From NCBI RefSeq assembly GCF_014836875.1, contig NZ_JACSQC010000009.1:35529-99528 (forward strand): a stretch of 64,000 nucleotides of DNA, in the 5' to 3' direction. Positions 33,234 to 42,678 of the stretch are shown one piece after another (the first letter of the stretch is position 1; each line of letters starts with the position of its first letter). The stretch comes from Arthrobacter pullicola. Lineage in GTDB: Bacteria > Actinomycetota > Actinomycetes > Actinomycetales > Micrococcaceae. The position numbers were made by a program, and so were the translations under genes. The notes beneath the pieces are model-generated. The model saw only the letters and a program-made list of their open reading frames with translations, made no database searches and had not been told where the DNA came from.

Positions 33234-33338
33234 GTCTTGAGCTTACGACTTCAGACAGACAACCTCCATTTTGTGTGAAGGCTACAACTCCCCGGCCTTC
33301 AGGGCAGGAGGCGGCCGGCACCGGCGGGTGCAGGGAAG

Positions 33339-36077
33339 CTAGGCGTCACCGCCGGCGTTGCCGCTGGTTCCCTTCGTGACGTCGTACAGGTGGTACTTGC
33401 CGATGGCCTGCTTCGGTGCCGCGGAATCCACCTCACCGCGCCGGGCCAGCATCTCCAGGGCACGGACGACCATGGAGTGGCTGTCGATCTTGAAGTACCG
33501 GCGGGCCGCCGCCCGGGTATCGGCGAAGCCGAAGCCATCCGCTCCCAGAGCCGCGAACTCATTCGGCAGGAACTGGCGGATCTGGTCCGGAACTGCCTTC
33601 ATGTAATCCGTGGACGCCACGATTGGCCCCGTGGCGCCGGACATCTGCTGGGTGACGAACGGAACCCTGGGCTCGGCATCCGGATGCAGGAAGGCATCCT
33701 CCTCCGCGGCGAGCCCGTCGCGGCGCAGCTCGTTCCAGGACGTGACAGACCAGACGTCCGCGGACACGCCCCAGTCATCGGCCAGCAGCTGCTGGGCTTC
33801 CAGTGCCCAGGGAACCGCGACGCCGGAGGCCAGGAGCTGTGTGCGGGGCCCGTCGATGCTGGCGGTGGAGAGCAGGTAAATTCCCCGGATGACGCCTTCG
33901 ACGTCGAGTTCCTCCGGCGCCTTGGGCTGAAGGATCGGCTCGTTGTAAGCCATGATGTTGTAAATCACGTTCGGGTCGGCGGAGCCGGGACCGTACATTT
34001 CGTCGAGACCGTGGCGCACAATGTGCCCGATCTCGTAGCCGTAGGCCGGATCGTAGGTCTTCACCGCGGGGTTGGTGGAGGCCAGGATCGGGGAATGCCC
34101 GTCCGCATGCTGCAGGCCCTCACCGGTCAGGGTGGTGCGGCCGGCGGTCGCGGAGATCAGGAAGCCGCGGGCCATCTGGTCAGCAGCGGCCCAGAGGTAG
34201 TCGCCGGTGCGCTGGAAACCGAACATCGAATAGAACACGTACACCGGGATCAGGGGAACTCCCTGGGTGGCGTATGCCGTGCCTGCGGCAGTGAACGCGG
34301 CGATCGAACCTGCCTCGTTGATGCCCACGTGCACGATCTGCCCCTGCGGGGATTCCTTGTAAGCCAGCATCAGATCACGATCCACAGAGAGGTAGTTCTG
34401 TCCCTGCGGGTTGTAGATCTTGGCTGTCGGGAAAAATGAATCCATGCCAAAGGTCCGGGCTTCATCCGGGATGACCGGGACAACCCGCATCCCGAATTCC
34501 TTATCCCGCATCAGGTCCTTCAACAGCCGGACGAAGGCCATGGTGGTGGCGGCCATCTGCTTGCCCGAGCCGCGGTTGGCCACTTCGTAGGACTTTTCCC
34601 CCGGCAGGTGAATGGGTTTGTAGTCCGTGCGCCGCTCGGGCAGGAAACCTCCCAGTTCCCGCCTGCGGTCCAGCATGTACCGGATCTCGGGAGACTGCGG
34701 CCCGGGGTTGTAATACGGCGGACGGTACGGGTCCGCCTCCAGCTGGTCATCCGTGACGGGAATCCGCAGGTAGTCGCGGAAGAGTTTCAGGTCATCCAGG
34801 GTCAGCTTCTTCATTTGGTGGGTTGCGTTGCGGGCTTCGAAGTGCGGCCCCAGGCCGTAGCCTTTGACGGTCTGCGCCAGGATCACCGTGGGCTTTCCCT
34901 TGAACTCCATGGCGGCCTTGTAGGCGGCGTAAACCTTCCGGTAGTCGTGTCCGCCGCGCTTGAGGTTCCAGATCTCGTCGTCGGACAGGTCAGCGACCAT
35001 GGCCTTGGTCTGCGGGGACTTGCCGAAAAAATGGTCGCGGATAAAGCCGCCGGATTCGGCCTTGTAGGTCTGGTAATCGCCGTCGAGGGTGGAGTTCATG
35101 ATCTTGACCAGGGCGCCGTCGGTATCCTTCTCCAGCAGCGCGTCCCATTCCCGGCCCCAGACCACCTTGATCACGTTCCAGCCGGCCCCGCGGAAGAACG
35201 CTTCGAGTTCCTGCATGATTTTGCCGTTGCCGCGCACCGGACCGTCCAGGCGCTGCAGGTTGCAGTTGATCACGAACGTGAGGTTATCCAGTTTGTCGTT
35301 CGCGGCCACATGCAGCAGCCCGCGTGATTCAGGTTCGTCCATTTCGCCGTCGCCCAGGAACGCCCAGACGTGCTGGTCGGAGGTGTCCTTCATGCCGCGG
35401 TTGTCCATATACCGGTTCAGCTGGGCCTGGTAGATCGCGTTCATCGGGCCGATGCCCATGGACACGGTGGGGAATTCCCAGAACTCGGGCATGGATCGTG
35501 GATGCGGATAGGAGGACAGTGCATGGCCTTCGCGGGACTTTTCCTGCCGGAAGCCGTCCATGTCCTCCTCGGACAGGCGCCCCTCGAGGAACGCCCGGGC
35601 GTACATTCCCGGCGCTGCGTGGCCCTGGAAGAAAATCTGGTCCCCCCGGCCCGGGTGGTCCTTGCCGCGGAAGAAATGGTTCATGCCCACCTCGTACAGC
35701 GTCGCTGCACCGGCGAACGTGGAGATGTGGCCGCCAACCCCAACCCCGGGCCGCTGCGCCCGGTGCACCATCACAGCAGCGTTCCAGCGCATCCAGGCCC
35801 GGAAACGCCGCTCAAACTCCTCGTCGCCGGGGAACTCAGGTTCCTGGTCCACCGGGATGGTGTTGATGTAGTCGGTGGTGGTCACCATCGGAACTCCGAT
35901 GGAATGCGCTCCGGCCCGCTGGAGGAGGGAACGCATGATGAACTGCGCCCGCTCGGTGCCTTCGGTCCGGACCAGGTCGTCGAGGGACTCGATCCATTCG
36001 GCGGTTTCTTCCGGGTCGCTGTCCGGCAGCTGGCCGGTCAGCCCGCTGAGGATGTCCGTTCTGTCTTCTGCGGCCAC
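33339..36077 (-). CDS. aceE: Pyruvate dehydrogenase E1 component, homodimeric
   Basis: 912 aa, normal for the single-chain E1 of actinobacteria. The thiamine diphosphate motif runs from GDG (242-244) to NCN (271-273); [17 protein letters not shown] and [18 protein letters not shown] segments match the family. It decarboxylates pyruvate and passes the acetyl group to the E2 component; no E2 or E3 gene is in this window. It stands alone beside fasR, linking acetyl-CoA supply and fatty acid synthesis by position only. Confidence 0.97.
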   Translation of the reverse strand: MAAEDRTDILSGLTGQLPDSDPEETAEWIESLDDLVRTEGTERAQFIMRSLLQRAGAHSIGVPMVTTTDYINTIPVDQEPEFPGDEEFERRFRAWMRWNAAVMVHRAQRPGVGVGGHISTFAGAATLYEVGMNHFFRGKDHPGRGDQIFFQGHAAPGMYARAFLEGRLSEEDMDGFRQEKSREGHALSSYPHPRSMPEFWEFPTVSMGIGPMNAIYQAQLNRYMDNRGMKDTSDQHVWAFLGDGEMDEPESRGLLHVAANDKLDNLTFVINCNLQRLDGPVRGNGKIMQELEAFFRGAGWNVIKVVWGREWDALLEKDTDGALVKIMNSTLDGDYQTYKAESGGFIRDHFFGKSPQTKAMVADLSDDEIWNLKRGGHDYRKVYAAYKAAMEFKGKPTVILAQTVKGYGLGPHFEARNATHQMKKLTLDDLKLFRDYLRIPVTDDQLEADPYRPPYYNPGPQSPEIRYMLDRRRELGGFLPERRTDYKPIHLPGEKSYEVANRGSGKQMAATTMAFVRLLKDLMRDKEFGMRVVPVIPDEARTFGMDSFFPTAKIYNPQGQNYLSVDRDLMLAYKESPQGQIVHVGINEAGSIAAFTAAGTAYATQGVPLIPVYVFYSMFGFQRTGDYLWAAADQMARGFLISATAGRTTLTGEGLQHADGHSPILASTNPAVKTYDPAYGYEIGHIVRHGLDEMYGPGSADPNVIYNIMAYNEPILQPKAPEELDVEGVIRGIYLLSTASIDGPRTQLLASGVAVPWALEAQQLLADDWGVSADVWSVTSWNELRRDGLAAEEDAFLHPDAEPRVPFVTQQMSGATGPIVASTDYMKAVPDQIRQFLPNEFAALGADGFGFADTRAAARRYFKIDSHSMVVRALEMLARRGEVDSAAPKQAIGKYHLYDVTKGTSGNAGGDA

Positions 36078-36460
36078 GAAACTCTCCTATGCACAGATTG
36101 TGTCTGGACGTTGGTCCTGTGCTGCGGTGGTGGTGGTGCCCGGACCTGTCCGCCGGACGGGTAGGTGCGATCAGCCGGCGGCCGGCTGCGCCTGCCCCCG
36201 TGCCCTTAAGGCCACTGTAGACCGGCACGGAACCCTTGCGTAGCCTTCCGGGCGAACCTCGCCCGCGGGTGCGTCCGGTACGGCGGCAGTGCGCCGGGGG
36301 CGCCGCTCCAGGCGGCATGCAGCACTCCGGATTCAGGCCCGCGCATCGTCAGTGGCCCTTGAAGCTTGCTGTTAAAAGGTGTTCCCTTGAGTCAGGGAAA
36401 GGGCAGTTCGGGCGAAGATGTGATTCCCTTGTATTTATGCAGTCAACCAGGAGGAGTGAA
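36078..36460. other. Divergent intergenic region between aceE and the DUF3052 gene
   Basis: 383 bases without a convincing gene; several short frames on both strands have no family signature. It should hold the aceE promoter (leftward) and the DUF3052 promoter (rightward). A repeat-rich GGTGGTGGTGG stretch (36128-36138) and a CCGG-rich block (36150-36200) are visible. I see no clear operator or RNA structure. Confidence 0.5.
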
Positions 36461-36880
36461 GTGAGCGAGGCCGATGCCGTCACGGAAAGCAACGTGGCGG
36501 AAAGAATGGGTTTTAAAGACGGTGACCTGATTCAGGAATTCGGCTACGACGACGACGTCGACTTTGATCTGCGGGAGGACCTCGAGGACTTAGTCGGCGG
36601 AGAACTCCTCACTGAAGACGACCACGACGTAGTCGACGGGGTAATCCTGTGGTGGCGTGCCGATGACGGGGATCTGGTCGATGCACTTGTCGATTCCCTG
36701 ACCACACTCGATGACGGCGGCGTCGTTTGGGTCCTGACTCCGAAATCGGGCCGGGCCGGCTATGTTCCGCCAGCGGACATCGAAGAGGCAGCACCGACCG
36801 CGGGGCTGCACGTGACAACCTCTCCAGGCGTTTGCCAGGACTGGGCTGCCACCCGCCTGGTGAGCCGCAGGAAGAAATAG
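36461..36880 (+). CDS. DUF3052 family protein
   Basis: 139 aa from a GTG at 36461 with GAGGAG 4 bases upstream. Acidic N-terminal region (EFGYDDDVDFDLREDLEDLVG) followed by a conserved domain with VILWWRADDGDLVDALVD and WVLTPKSGRAGYVPPADIEEAAPTAGL. The family is actinobacterial and of unknown function, typically sited near aceE and an AhpE-like peroxiredoxin as here. The peroxiredoxin gene follows 6 bases after the stop. Confidence 0.92.
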   Translation: MSEADAVTESNVAERMGFKDGDLIQEFGYDDDVDFDLREDLEDLVGGELLTEDDHDVVDGVILWWRADDGDLVDALVDSLTTLDDGGVVWVLTPKSGRAGYVPPADIEEAAPTAGLHVTTSPGVCQDWAATRLVSRRKK

Positions 36881-36886
36881 TCCGCA

Positions 36887-37378
36887 TTGACACCCGAAAC
36901 GGCGCAGGGCCCCGGCATCGGGGACCCTGCCCCGAGCTTTGACCTTCCCAATCAATACGGGGAGCGGGTAAGCCTCGACGGGTTCGCAGGGCGCCCGGTC
37001 GTCCTGGTCTTCTATCCGTTCGCGTTTTCCCGGGTTTGTTCCGGGGAGCTTTCCAGCCTCGCGGAGCAACAGCCCGCTTTTGCCGAGGCCGGAGCTGCTC
37101 TGCTGGCAGTCTCCTGCGACGCTAAGTACGCGCTCCGCGCCTGGGCCATGGCACAGGGCTGGTCCTTTGACCTGCTTTCGGATTTTTGGCCGCACGGAGA
37201 CGTGGCCCGGCGCTACGGCGTCCTGGATGAAGGGCGCGGACTGGCAACAAGGTCCAGCTTCTTCATTGGGCCGGACAAGACAATCCGGCACATCCTGCGC
37301 TCCTCGATGAACGCTCCCCGAAACCCGGACGAATACCTCCGGGCACTTGAGGGCATGACGGCCGCTGGACGTGCCTGA
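36887..37378 (+). CDS. ahpE: AhpE-like peroxiredoxin
   Basis: 163 aa thioredoxin-fold peroxidase. The active-site segment is VLVFYPFAFSRVCSGELSSL (about residues 36-55), with the peroxidatic Cys and preceding Ser matching the AhpE type; a second Cys near residue 80 (AVSCDAKYAL) is not in a canonical resolving position. It reduces peroxides. The TTG start lies 6 bases after DUF3052, with an AGGAAG farther upstream. The end overlaps the sirtuin start by 8 bases. Confidence 0.9.
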   Translation: MTPETAQGPGIGDPAPSFDLPNQYGERVSLDGFAGRPVVLVFYPFAFSRVCSGELSSLAEQQPAFAEAGAALLAVSCDAKYALRAWAMAQGWSFDLLSDFWPHGDVARRYGVLDEGRGLATRSSFFIGPDKTIRHILRSSMNAPRNPDEYLRALEGMTAAGRA

Positions 37379-38342
37379 AGTGACCGGCTCCCGCAAACCT
37401 CCGGCGGATCCAGGAACAGGCCTCACCGGTTTCGCGGCACGGGAGGCCTCTGAGGCCTCGGCTGAACCAACAGAAACCGAACGCCGGGAACTGGACGCCG
37501 CCGTCGAACTTCTCGCCGGGCGCCGGATGGCGCTGCTGACCGGCGCCGGCCTCAGCACCGATTCGGGCATCCCGGACTACCGCGGCCCCGACGCCCCGCC
37601 GCGCAACCCGATGACCTACCAGCAGTTCGTCGGTGACCCCGTGCTGCGCCAGCGTTACTGGGCCCGCAACCACGTCGGCTGGCACCATCTGCGGCATGCC
37701 GTGCCTAACGCCGGCCACGAGGCCGTGGTGCACCTGGAAGAGCGGGGGCTGCTGACGGGAGTCATCACCCAGAACGTGGACCGGCTCCACAGCGATGCCG
37801 GAAGCGTCCGGGTCATCGACCTGCACGGCCGGTACGACCGCGTGCTGTGCCTGTCCTGCGGATCCGTGTACACCAGGGAGGGGATAGCCAGGCTGCTGGA
37901 GCGGCTGAATCCCGGGTACCTGGACCGGGTCGCTGCGGAAGGCGAAATCGCGCCGGACGCTGACGCGGAGGTTTCCGACACGGCAGACTTCGTTGTCGCT
38001 GACTGCCCCGTCTGCGAGGGCATGCTTAAGCCTGACTTCGTGTACTTCGGGGAGAACGTGCCCAAGGACCGTGTCAGGCTCGCTTACGCAGCGGTGGACG
38101 ACGCCGGTGCACTGTTGGTTGCCGGCTCCTCGCTGACAGTGATGAGCGGGCTGCGGTTTGTCCGGCATGCGGCCAAGGAAGGGAAGCCTGTGGTGATCAT
38201 CAACCGGGGCCAGACGCGTGGAGATGAATTGGCGGACCTGAAAATCGACATGGGTGTAGGCACGGCCCTTCAATACCTTGCCCGCTCCCTGCCTGATGCT
38301 GCGTCCAGCGTCCCGCACCATCCGGGGCGCCACTCGGATTAG
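37371..38342 (+). CDS. NAD-dependent protein deacylase (Sir2 family)
   Basis: 323 aa sirtuin. LLTGAGLSTDSGIPDYRG binds NAD, TQNVDRLH and catalytic His in LHGRYDRVLCLSCG are present, and zinc ligands occur as CLSCG and DCPVCEG. VAGSSLTVMSGLR and VIINRGQT complete the core. About 40 N-terminal residues rich in Ala/Glu precede the domain. It is coupled to the peroxiredoxin gene by overlap. Target proteins are unknown. Confidence 0.93.
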   Translation: MPEVTGSRKPPADPGTGLTGFAAREASEASAEPTETERRELDAAVELLAGRRMALLTGAGLSTDSGIPDYRGPDAPPRNPMTYQQFVGDPVLRQRYWARNHVGWHHLRHAVPNAGHEAVVHLEERGLLTGVITQNVDRLHSDAGSVRVIDLHGRYDRVLCLSCGSVYTREGIARLLERLNPGYLDRVAAEGEIAPDADAEVSDTADFVVADCPVCEGMLKPDFVYFGENVPKDRVRLAYAAVDDAGALLVAGSSLTVMSGLRFVRHAAKEGKPVVIINRGQTRGDELADLKIDMGVGTALQYLARSLPDAASSVPHHPGRHSD

Positions 38343-38427
38343 GTATTTGGTGAGGCTTTCCGGTAATGTAATTCCTCGTGATGCGGCGCTGGCCGGGTTT
38401 TTCCCAGCTGGCATAACGAATCACGTC

Positions 38428-38500
38428 GGGTCTTTAGCTCAGCTGGTAGAGCGCCACGTTTACACCGTGGATGTCATCGGTTCGATCCCGGTAGGACCCA
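38428..38500 (+). tRNA. tRNA-Val (anticodon TAC)
   Basis: A full cloverleaf can be drawn: acceptor GGGTCTT/AGGACCC, D-stem GCTC/GAGC, anticodon stem CCACG/CGTGG with loop TTTACAC (anticodon TAC), T-stem ATCGG/CCGGT with loop TTCGATC, and discriminator A. The 3' CCA is not encoded (CCG follows). Confidence 0.95.
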
Positions 38501-38507
38501 CCGGCTA

Positions 38508-38543
38508 AACCCGTCTGCAGGAACATCTGCAGGCGGGTTTTTT
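38508..38543 (+). terminator. Terminator after tRNA-Val
   Basis: AACCCGTCTGCAG and CTGCAGGCGGGTT pair around GAACAT, with one unpaired base offset, followed by a run of six T. It ends the tRNA transcript. Confidence 0.88.
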
Positions 38544-38684
38544 CGTGCCTGGCCCCGGGTGGCATCAACGATTCCGAGCAGCCGGACAGACCATGCACAT
38601 CGAACTCAAAGACTCTGCTGGTACCAAGGAAGAGGTGCATTTTCCGCACCGTTGTTCCGCTGGTACCTGAAAGAAATAACGACC

Positions 38685-39551
38685 TTGCGCACTGATCTCC
38701 TCAAGCCTCTCCTGGCGTCCCTGCTTTCGGCAGGACTGCTGTTGACGGCGGTCACCGGATGCACCGGTGAACCGGAAGCAGGAACCGTGACTCTGCCCGG
38801 CAGCACCGAGACGCCATCGGCCACTGCCGAGCCCGAGCTGGCGCTGCAGGCCGAACTCGACGGTTATGCCGCGGAAACCGGCACGGACTTCTCCGTCGCG
38901 ATCTATGAATACGAATCGGGCCGCGCCTGGTCCTACAACCCGGACGGCCGGTACCTGGAAGCAAGCCTGGTCAAGGTGCCGATCCTGCTTACTCTGCTGC
39001 GGCAGGCCACCGAGGAGGAGCGCGGGCTCACCGACGCCGAACTGCTGATGGCGGAGCTGATGATCTGCCAGAGTGACAACGCCGCCACCGACGAGCTGTA
39101 TGCCGCCATCGGCGGGGCGGAGGAACTGCAGCGGACCTATGGCCTGCTCGGCGTCACCGAGACAGAGGCCGGCGATGTCTGGGGTGCCAACGAAACCGTC
39201 GCTGAAGACCAGCTGAGGATTGCGACGGCGGTTGCCCTGGGGGTGGACTGGGTCCGGCCCGACCTGCAGGACTACGCCGTTGGCCTCCTGGAAAATGTGG
39301 TGCCGGAGCAGACCTGGGGGATCACCGCAGGCATTCTGAATCCGGTCGCGGAAGTCGGGCTGAAGAACGGCTGGCTCCAGGACGATCTGCTGGCCTGGAA
39401 CGTTGGAAGCTCCGGTTTCGTGGTCGGCGGTACCACGGAGTACAGCATCGTGGTCCTGACGGCCGGCACCGACAGCCTTGACGAGGGCATTTCCATCCTC
39501 GAAGGCGCCGCGGCCATCGTGAACCGCTGGGAACTCGCCGGTGCCGGTTAG
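38685..39551 (+). CDS. Class A beta-lactamase-like lipoprotein
   Basis: 288 aa from a TTG at 38685, chosen because it puts a short basic head before a lipoprotein signal peptide ending in LTAVTGC. The serine-hydrolase motifs are recognisable: SxxK as SLVK, SDN as QSDN, and the KTG position as KNG (LKNGWL). It may be a true beta-lactamase or a cell-wall hydrolase; the Asn in KNG and the poorly preserved omega-loop Glu argue for divergent activity. The mature N-terminus is Thr/Glu/Pro-rich, like an envelope tether. Confidence 0.78.
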   Translation: MRTDLLKPLLASLLSAGLLLTAVTGCTGEPEAGTVTLPGSTETPSATAEPELALQAELDGYAAETGTDFSVAIYEYESGRAWSYNPDGRYLEASLVKVPILLTLLRQATEEERGLTDAELLMAELMICQSDNAATDELYAAIGGAEELQRTYGLLGVTETEAGDVWGANETVAEDQLRIATAVALGVDWVRPDLQDYAVGLLENVVPEQTWGITAGILNPVAEVGLKNGWLQDDLLAWNVGSSGFVVGGTTEYSIVVLTAGTDSLDEGISILEGAAAIVNRWELAGAG

Positions 39552-40792
39552 CGTGCCGGCACATCAGGTTCCCGGCCCGGATTCTGGCGGGGATTTCCGG
39601 GGTGGGCCTCGAACCAGCGGTGGTAGGCGGACACAAACGGCATGGCAGTGAATCCGTGCGCGAAAACGCTCAGCCCCACCGTAACGACCACCGTTGTCAG
39701 GAGCGTAGTTGCGTAGGGGGTTTCGCGTTCAAACGCGAGCAGGCCGAACACCACGGAGGCCAGCCCACGGGGACCGAACCACCCCATAAACGCCAGGGTG
39801 GGCCATCTCGCCCCGCTGCCGATCATTGCGGCGGCCACCGGCAGCATCCGTACAACCGTGAGGCTCAGCACCGCATAAGCGATGATCTGCCAGGTAATGT
39901 GGGGGAGCGCGATGAGGACGGCTACCGAACCGAAAATCATCCACGTCCCCGCAGCGAGGACGCTCCCGGCTTCGGCGGTGAACCGTGTCGTGTCCACATT
40001 GCCGGCTCCCGAACTCCAGCGGAACGCCATTCCGCCCACAAAGGCAGCGATGAAGACACTGCCGCCCAGCGTTCCCGCCGCTGAGAAGGCACCCAGCGCC
40101 ACCGCAAGAGTGAACGGCTGGTGCCACTCGGACAGGAACCAGTCCCTGGCACGCGCGGCCCGCAGCAGGTACCCGCCGGCTCCTCCCATCACAACGCCCG
40201 CCAGGACCCCCCAGCCGATCTGTTCCGTGATGGCACTGGCGACTGCCGACCGCACATTGCCATCCAGCGTCGCCAGTGAGATGTCCAGGGACACCAGAAA
40301 AAAGGGCACCGCGATTCCGTCATTCAGACCGCTTTCCACGTTGAGCGCCTGACGCACCTGTCCCGGGACCGCAGGGTCTTCCACAACGCGCTGGCCCAGG
40401 GCGGCGTCGGTTGCGCAGAGCATCGCGGAGAGCAGGAAGACGCTGGCCAGCGGAAGGTCCGGGAAGAGAAGCATCCCGGCGCCGAGGCCCAGGAGAAGGG
40501 TCAGCGGCAGGCCGATGAGCAGCAGCCTGCCCGGCCACCCGAGACTGCGGCGCAGGACACCGAGATCCAGGCGCGCAGCGTCGGTGAAGAGCAGGAAGAC
40601 CAGGGCCAGCTCGGTGATCTGCTCTGCGGCGGCGCTGTCCAGCCCGATTCCGAGTGACCCGCCGGAAACGGTACCGAGGATCAGCCCGGCGAGTACGAAC
40701 GCCATGGCTGACGTCACACCCCGGCGGCTCAGCGGCCCTGAAAAGGCGCTGAAAAGCACCAGCACCACGGTTCCGAGCAGCAGCGCGATCAT
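39548..40792 (-). CDS. Cation:proton antiporter (CPA family)
   Basis: 414 aa with about 11-12 hydrophobic segments. VFLLFTDAARLDL and LNVESGLNDGIAVPFF, the latter with the ion-binding acidic pair, mark the NhaP-type CPA1 fold, along with GWFGPRGLASVVF near the C-terminus. It exports Na+ or K+ in exchange for protons. No regulatory C-terminal domain is present. Convergent with the beta-lactamase-like gene, with a 4-base overlap. Confidence 0.88.
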   Translation of the reverse strand: MIALLLGTVVLVLFSAFSGPLSRRGVTSAMAFVLAGLILGTVSGGSLGIGLDSAAAEQITELALVFLLFTDAARLDLGVLRRSLGWPGRLLLIGLPLTLLLGLGAGMLLFPDLPLASVFLLSAMLCATDAALGQRVVEDPAVPGQVRQALNVESGLNDGIAVPFFLVSLDISLATLDGNVRSAVASAITEQIGWGVLAGVVMGGAGGYLLRAARARDWFLSEWHQPFTLAVALGAFSAAGTLGGSVFIAAFVGGMAFRWSSGAGNVDTTRFTAEAGSVLAAGTWMIFGSVAVLIALPHITWQIIAYAVLSLTVVRMLPVAAAMIGSGARWPTLAFMGWFGPRGLASVVFGLLAFERETPYATTLLTTVVVTVGLSVFAHGFTAMPFVSAYHRWFEAHPGNPRQNPGREPDVPAR

Positions 40793-41065
40793 CCTGTTCC
40801 TCCCCGTGCCCGCCGCCGCAGCGGCGGCCTTGCCTGGCCCGCATGGACGTGCCCAGGGGCCAACCTACGAGACAGCTCCATTGCTGGTCGAGAGCGGCGG
40901 CCCGGGCGGAGAGTCCAAAGAGGGCCAAAGACAGGTAAACCAGGGAGGACCCATCCCGTCAGGGGGAGGGATTCGATATTCTTTGGACGTCGACTGCTGA
41001 GCACGAACGGCCCCGGAATACGTGCCGGACCGGATGCAGAAGCCGTCGAAGAGAGGTCGCCAATC

Positions 41066-42502
41066 ATGGTCAGGACCAGGGTTAAACACCCGAGCGTCGC
41101 GGAACGTGTGGAAGCCGGCAAGGACTGCCGGAAGAGAACACCCCTCTCCGCCCTCGAGGGGTGGGTTCCAGCTCCCGGCCGCCCGGACCCCGTCGCGCTC
41201 ATCGAAGAACAAAACCTCACCCGCGAACCGGACCTCGTTCCGGTGCGTCACGGCCGGATGCTGGCCTCTCCCTTCACTTTTTACCGGGGGGCGGCCAAGA
41301 TCATGGCCGCTGACCTCAAGGACACGCCGCGGGCCGGACTGACCACGCAGCTGTGCGGCGACGCCCATCTGTCCAACTTCGGCGTGTTCGCTTCACCGGA
41401 GCGGATCCTGCTGTTCGACCTTAACGATTTCGACGAGACGCTTCCCGGACCCTTCGAGTACGACGTGCTGCGGATGTCCGCCAGTTTCACGATTGCGGCC
41501 CGGAACAACGGCTTCACAGCCGAAGAGGCGCTCGGGGTCACCCTTGCTGCGGTCCGGGCGTACCGCGAAGCGATGCGCGGGTTCGCGAAAATGGGCACTC
41601 TGGACATCTGGTACGCCCGTCTGGCGGAGGCTGATCTTCTGTCAGCGATCGAGCTGGCGGTGGACACCAGCAAGGGAAAGGAGCAGAAAAAAGCGGCGAA
41701 GCGAGCCGAAAAGAACGCGGAGAAGACCGCCCGGAAGGCACGTTCCCGGGACAGCCTGCAGGCACTGTCCAAGCTGGCGGAGCGGGTGGACGGAAAATAC
41801 CGCATCGTCAGCCAGCCGCCGATTCTCATCCCTGTCCGGGAGCTGGGGGATTCGTTGGGACTCTCCCCGGAGGAAATGCAGGACGCAGCCCGTGAACAGC
41901 TCCGGTCCTACCGGTCGACCTTGCAGGATGACAGACGGCTCCTCCTCGAGCGCTTCGAAATCGTCGACGTCGCCCGCAAGGTAGTGGGTGTGGGCAGCGT
42001 CGGTACCCGGGCCTTCATCGCCCTGCTGCAGGGCCGTGATGCGGAGGATCCACTGTTCCTGCAGGTGAAGGAAGCGACCCGGTCAGTCCTTGAAGACCAC
42101 CTGCCTAAAAGCAAATACCGCCAGCCGGGCGAGCGGGTGGTGCAGGGACAACGCAGGATGCAGGCCGCGAGCGACATTTTCCTCGGGTGGACCAAAGGGG
42201 TGCAGGAGAACCGGTACCTGTACTGGCGCCAGCTGCGGGATATGAAGGGCTCCGTAGTGGTGGAGGCGATGAAGCCCCTTGGCATGGACTTCTACGCCCG
42301 CACGTGTGGCTGGACCCTGGCGCGGGCCCATGCGAGATCGGGGGACCCGATCGCGATCGCAGCCTATCTTGGGAAGAGCGGGAAGTTTGACGACGCCGTC
42401 ACCGACTTCTGCGGGCGTTACGCGGATCAAAACGAACAGGACTACCAGGCCTTCGCCGAAGCAGTGCGCTCCGGACGCCTGGCAGCGCTGGAAGGGGTCT
42501 AG
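41066..42502 (+). CDS. DUF2252 family protein (kinase-like fold)
   Basis: 478 aa. FYRGAAKIMAADL, CGDAHLSNFGVFASP (about residues 98-112) and LFDLNDFDETLPGPFEYD (about 116-133) resemble the H.xN and D-x-D catalytic elements of aminoglycoside-kinase-like proteins, but a kinase activity is unproven. A strongly charged insertion rich in Lys/Glu/Arg (about residues 205-230) is predicted to be coiled coil. GSVGTRAFIALLQG and YLYWRQLRDMKGS are family hallmarks. The ATG follows AGAGGTCG. Confidence 0.88.
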   Translation: MVRTRVKHPSVAERVEAGKDCRKRTPLSALEGWVPAPGRPDPVALIEEQNLTREPDLVPVRHGRMLASPFTFYRGAAKIMAADLKDTPRAGLTTQLCGDAHLSNFGVFASPERILLFDLNDFDETLPGPFEYDVLRMSASFTIAARNNGFTAEEALGVTLAAVRAYREAMRGFAKMGTLDIWYARLAEADLLSAIELAVDTSKGKEQKKAAKRAEKNAEKTARKARSRDSLQALSKLAERVDGKYRIVSQPPILIPVRELGDSLGLSPEEMQDAAREQLRSYRSTLQDDRRLLLERFEIVDVARKVVGVGSVGTRAFIALLQGRDAEDPLFLQVKEATRSVLEDHLPKSKYRQPGERVVQGQRRMQAASDIFLGWTKGVQENRYLYWRQLRDMKGSVVVEAMKPLGMDFYARTCGWTLARAHARSGDPIAIAAYLGKSGKFDDAVTDFCGRYADQNEQDYQAFAEAVRSGRLAALEGV

Positions 42503-42678
42503 GCCTGGGCGCTGGACCCGGGAAAACCCGCATGGCTTCCGTTACGTGTCACGCGTCGCACACCCCCGTGTGGCGGGGGCACCCTGAAGGAGAATAGGCT
42601 GGAGCCTGAAGACGGCGCGATCGGTGCGCCGACACCGTGCTGCGGCAAGCGGCACCTAAAGAATCCTTGGAGTGAACT

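Noticed and set aside
42558..42578. CCCCCG-TGTG-CGGGGG hairpin as a terminator of the DUF2252 gene
   Set aside because: The stem is clear but there is no T-tract and it lies near the gnd promoter, so I do not call it a terminator.
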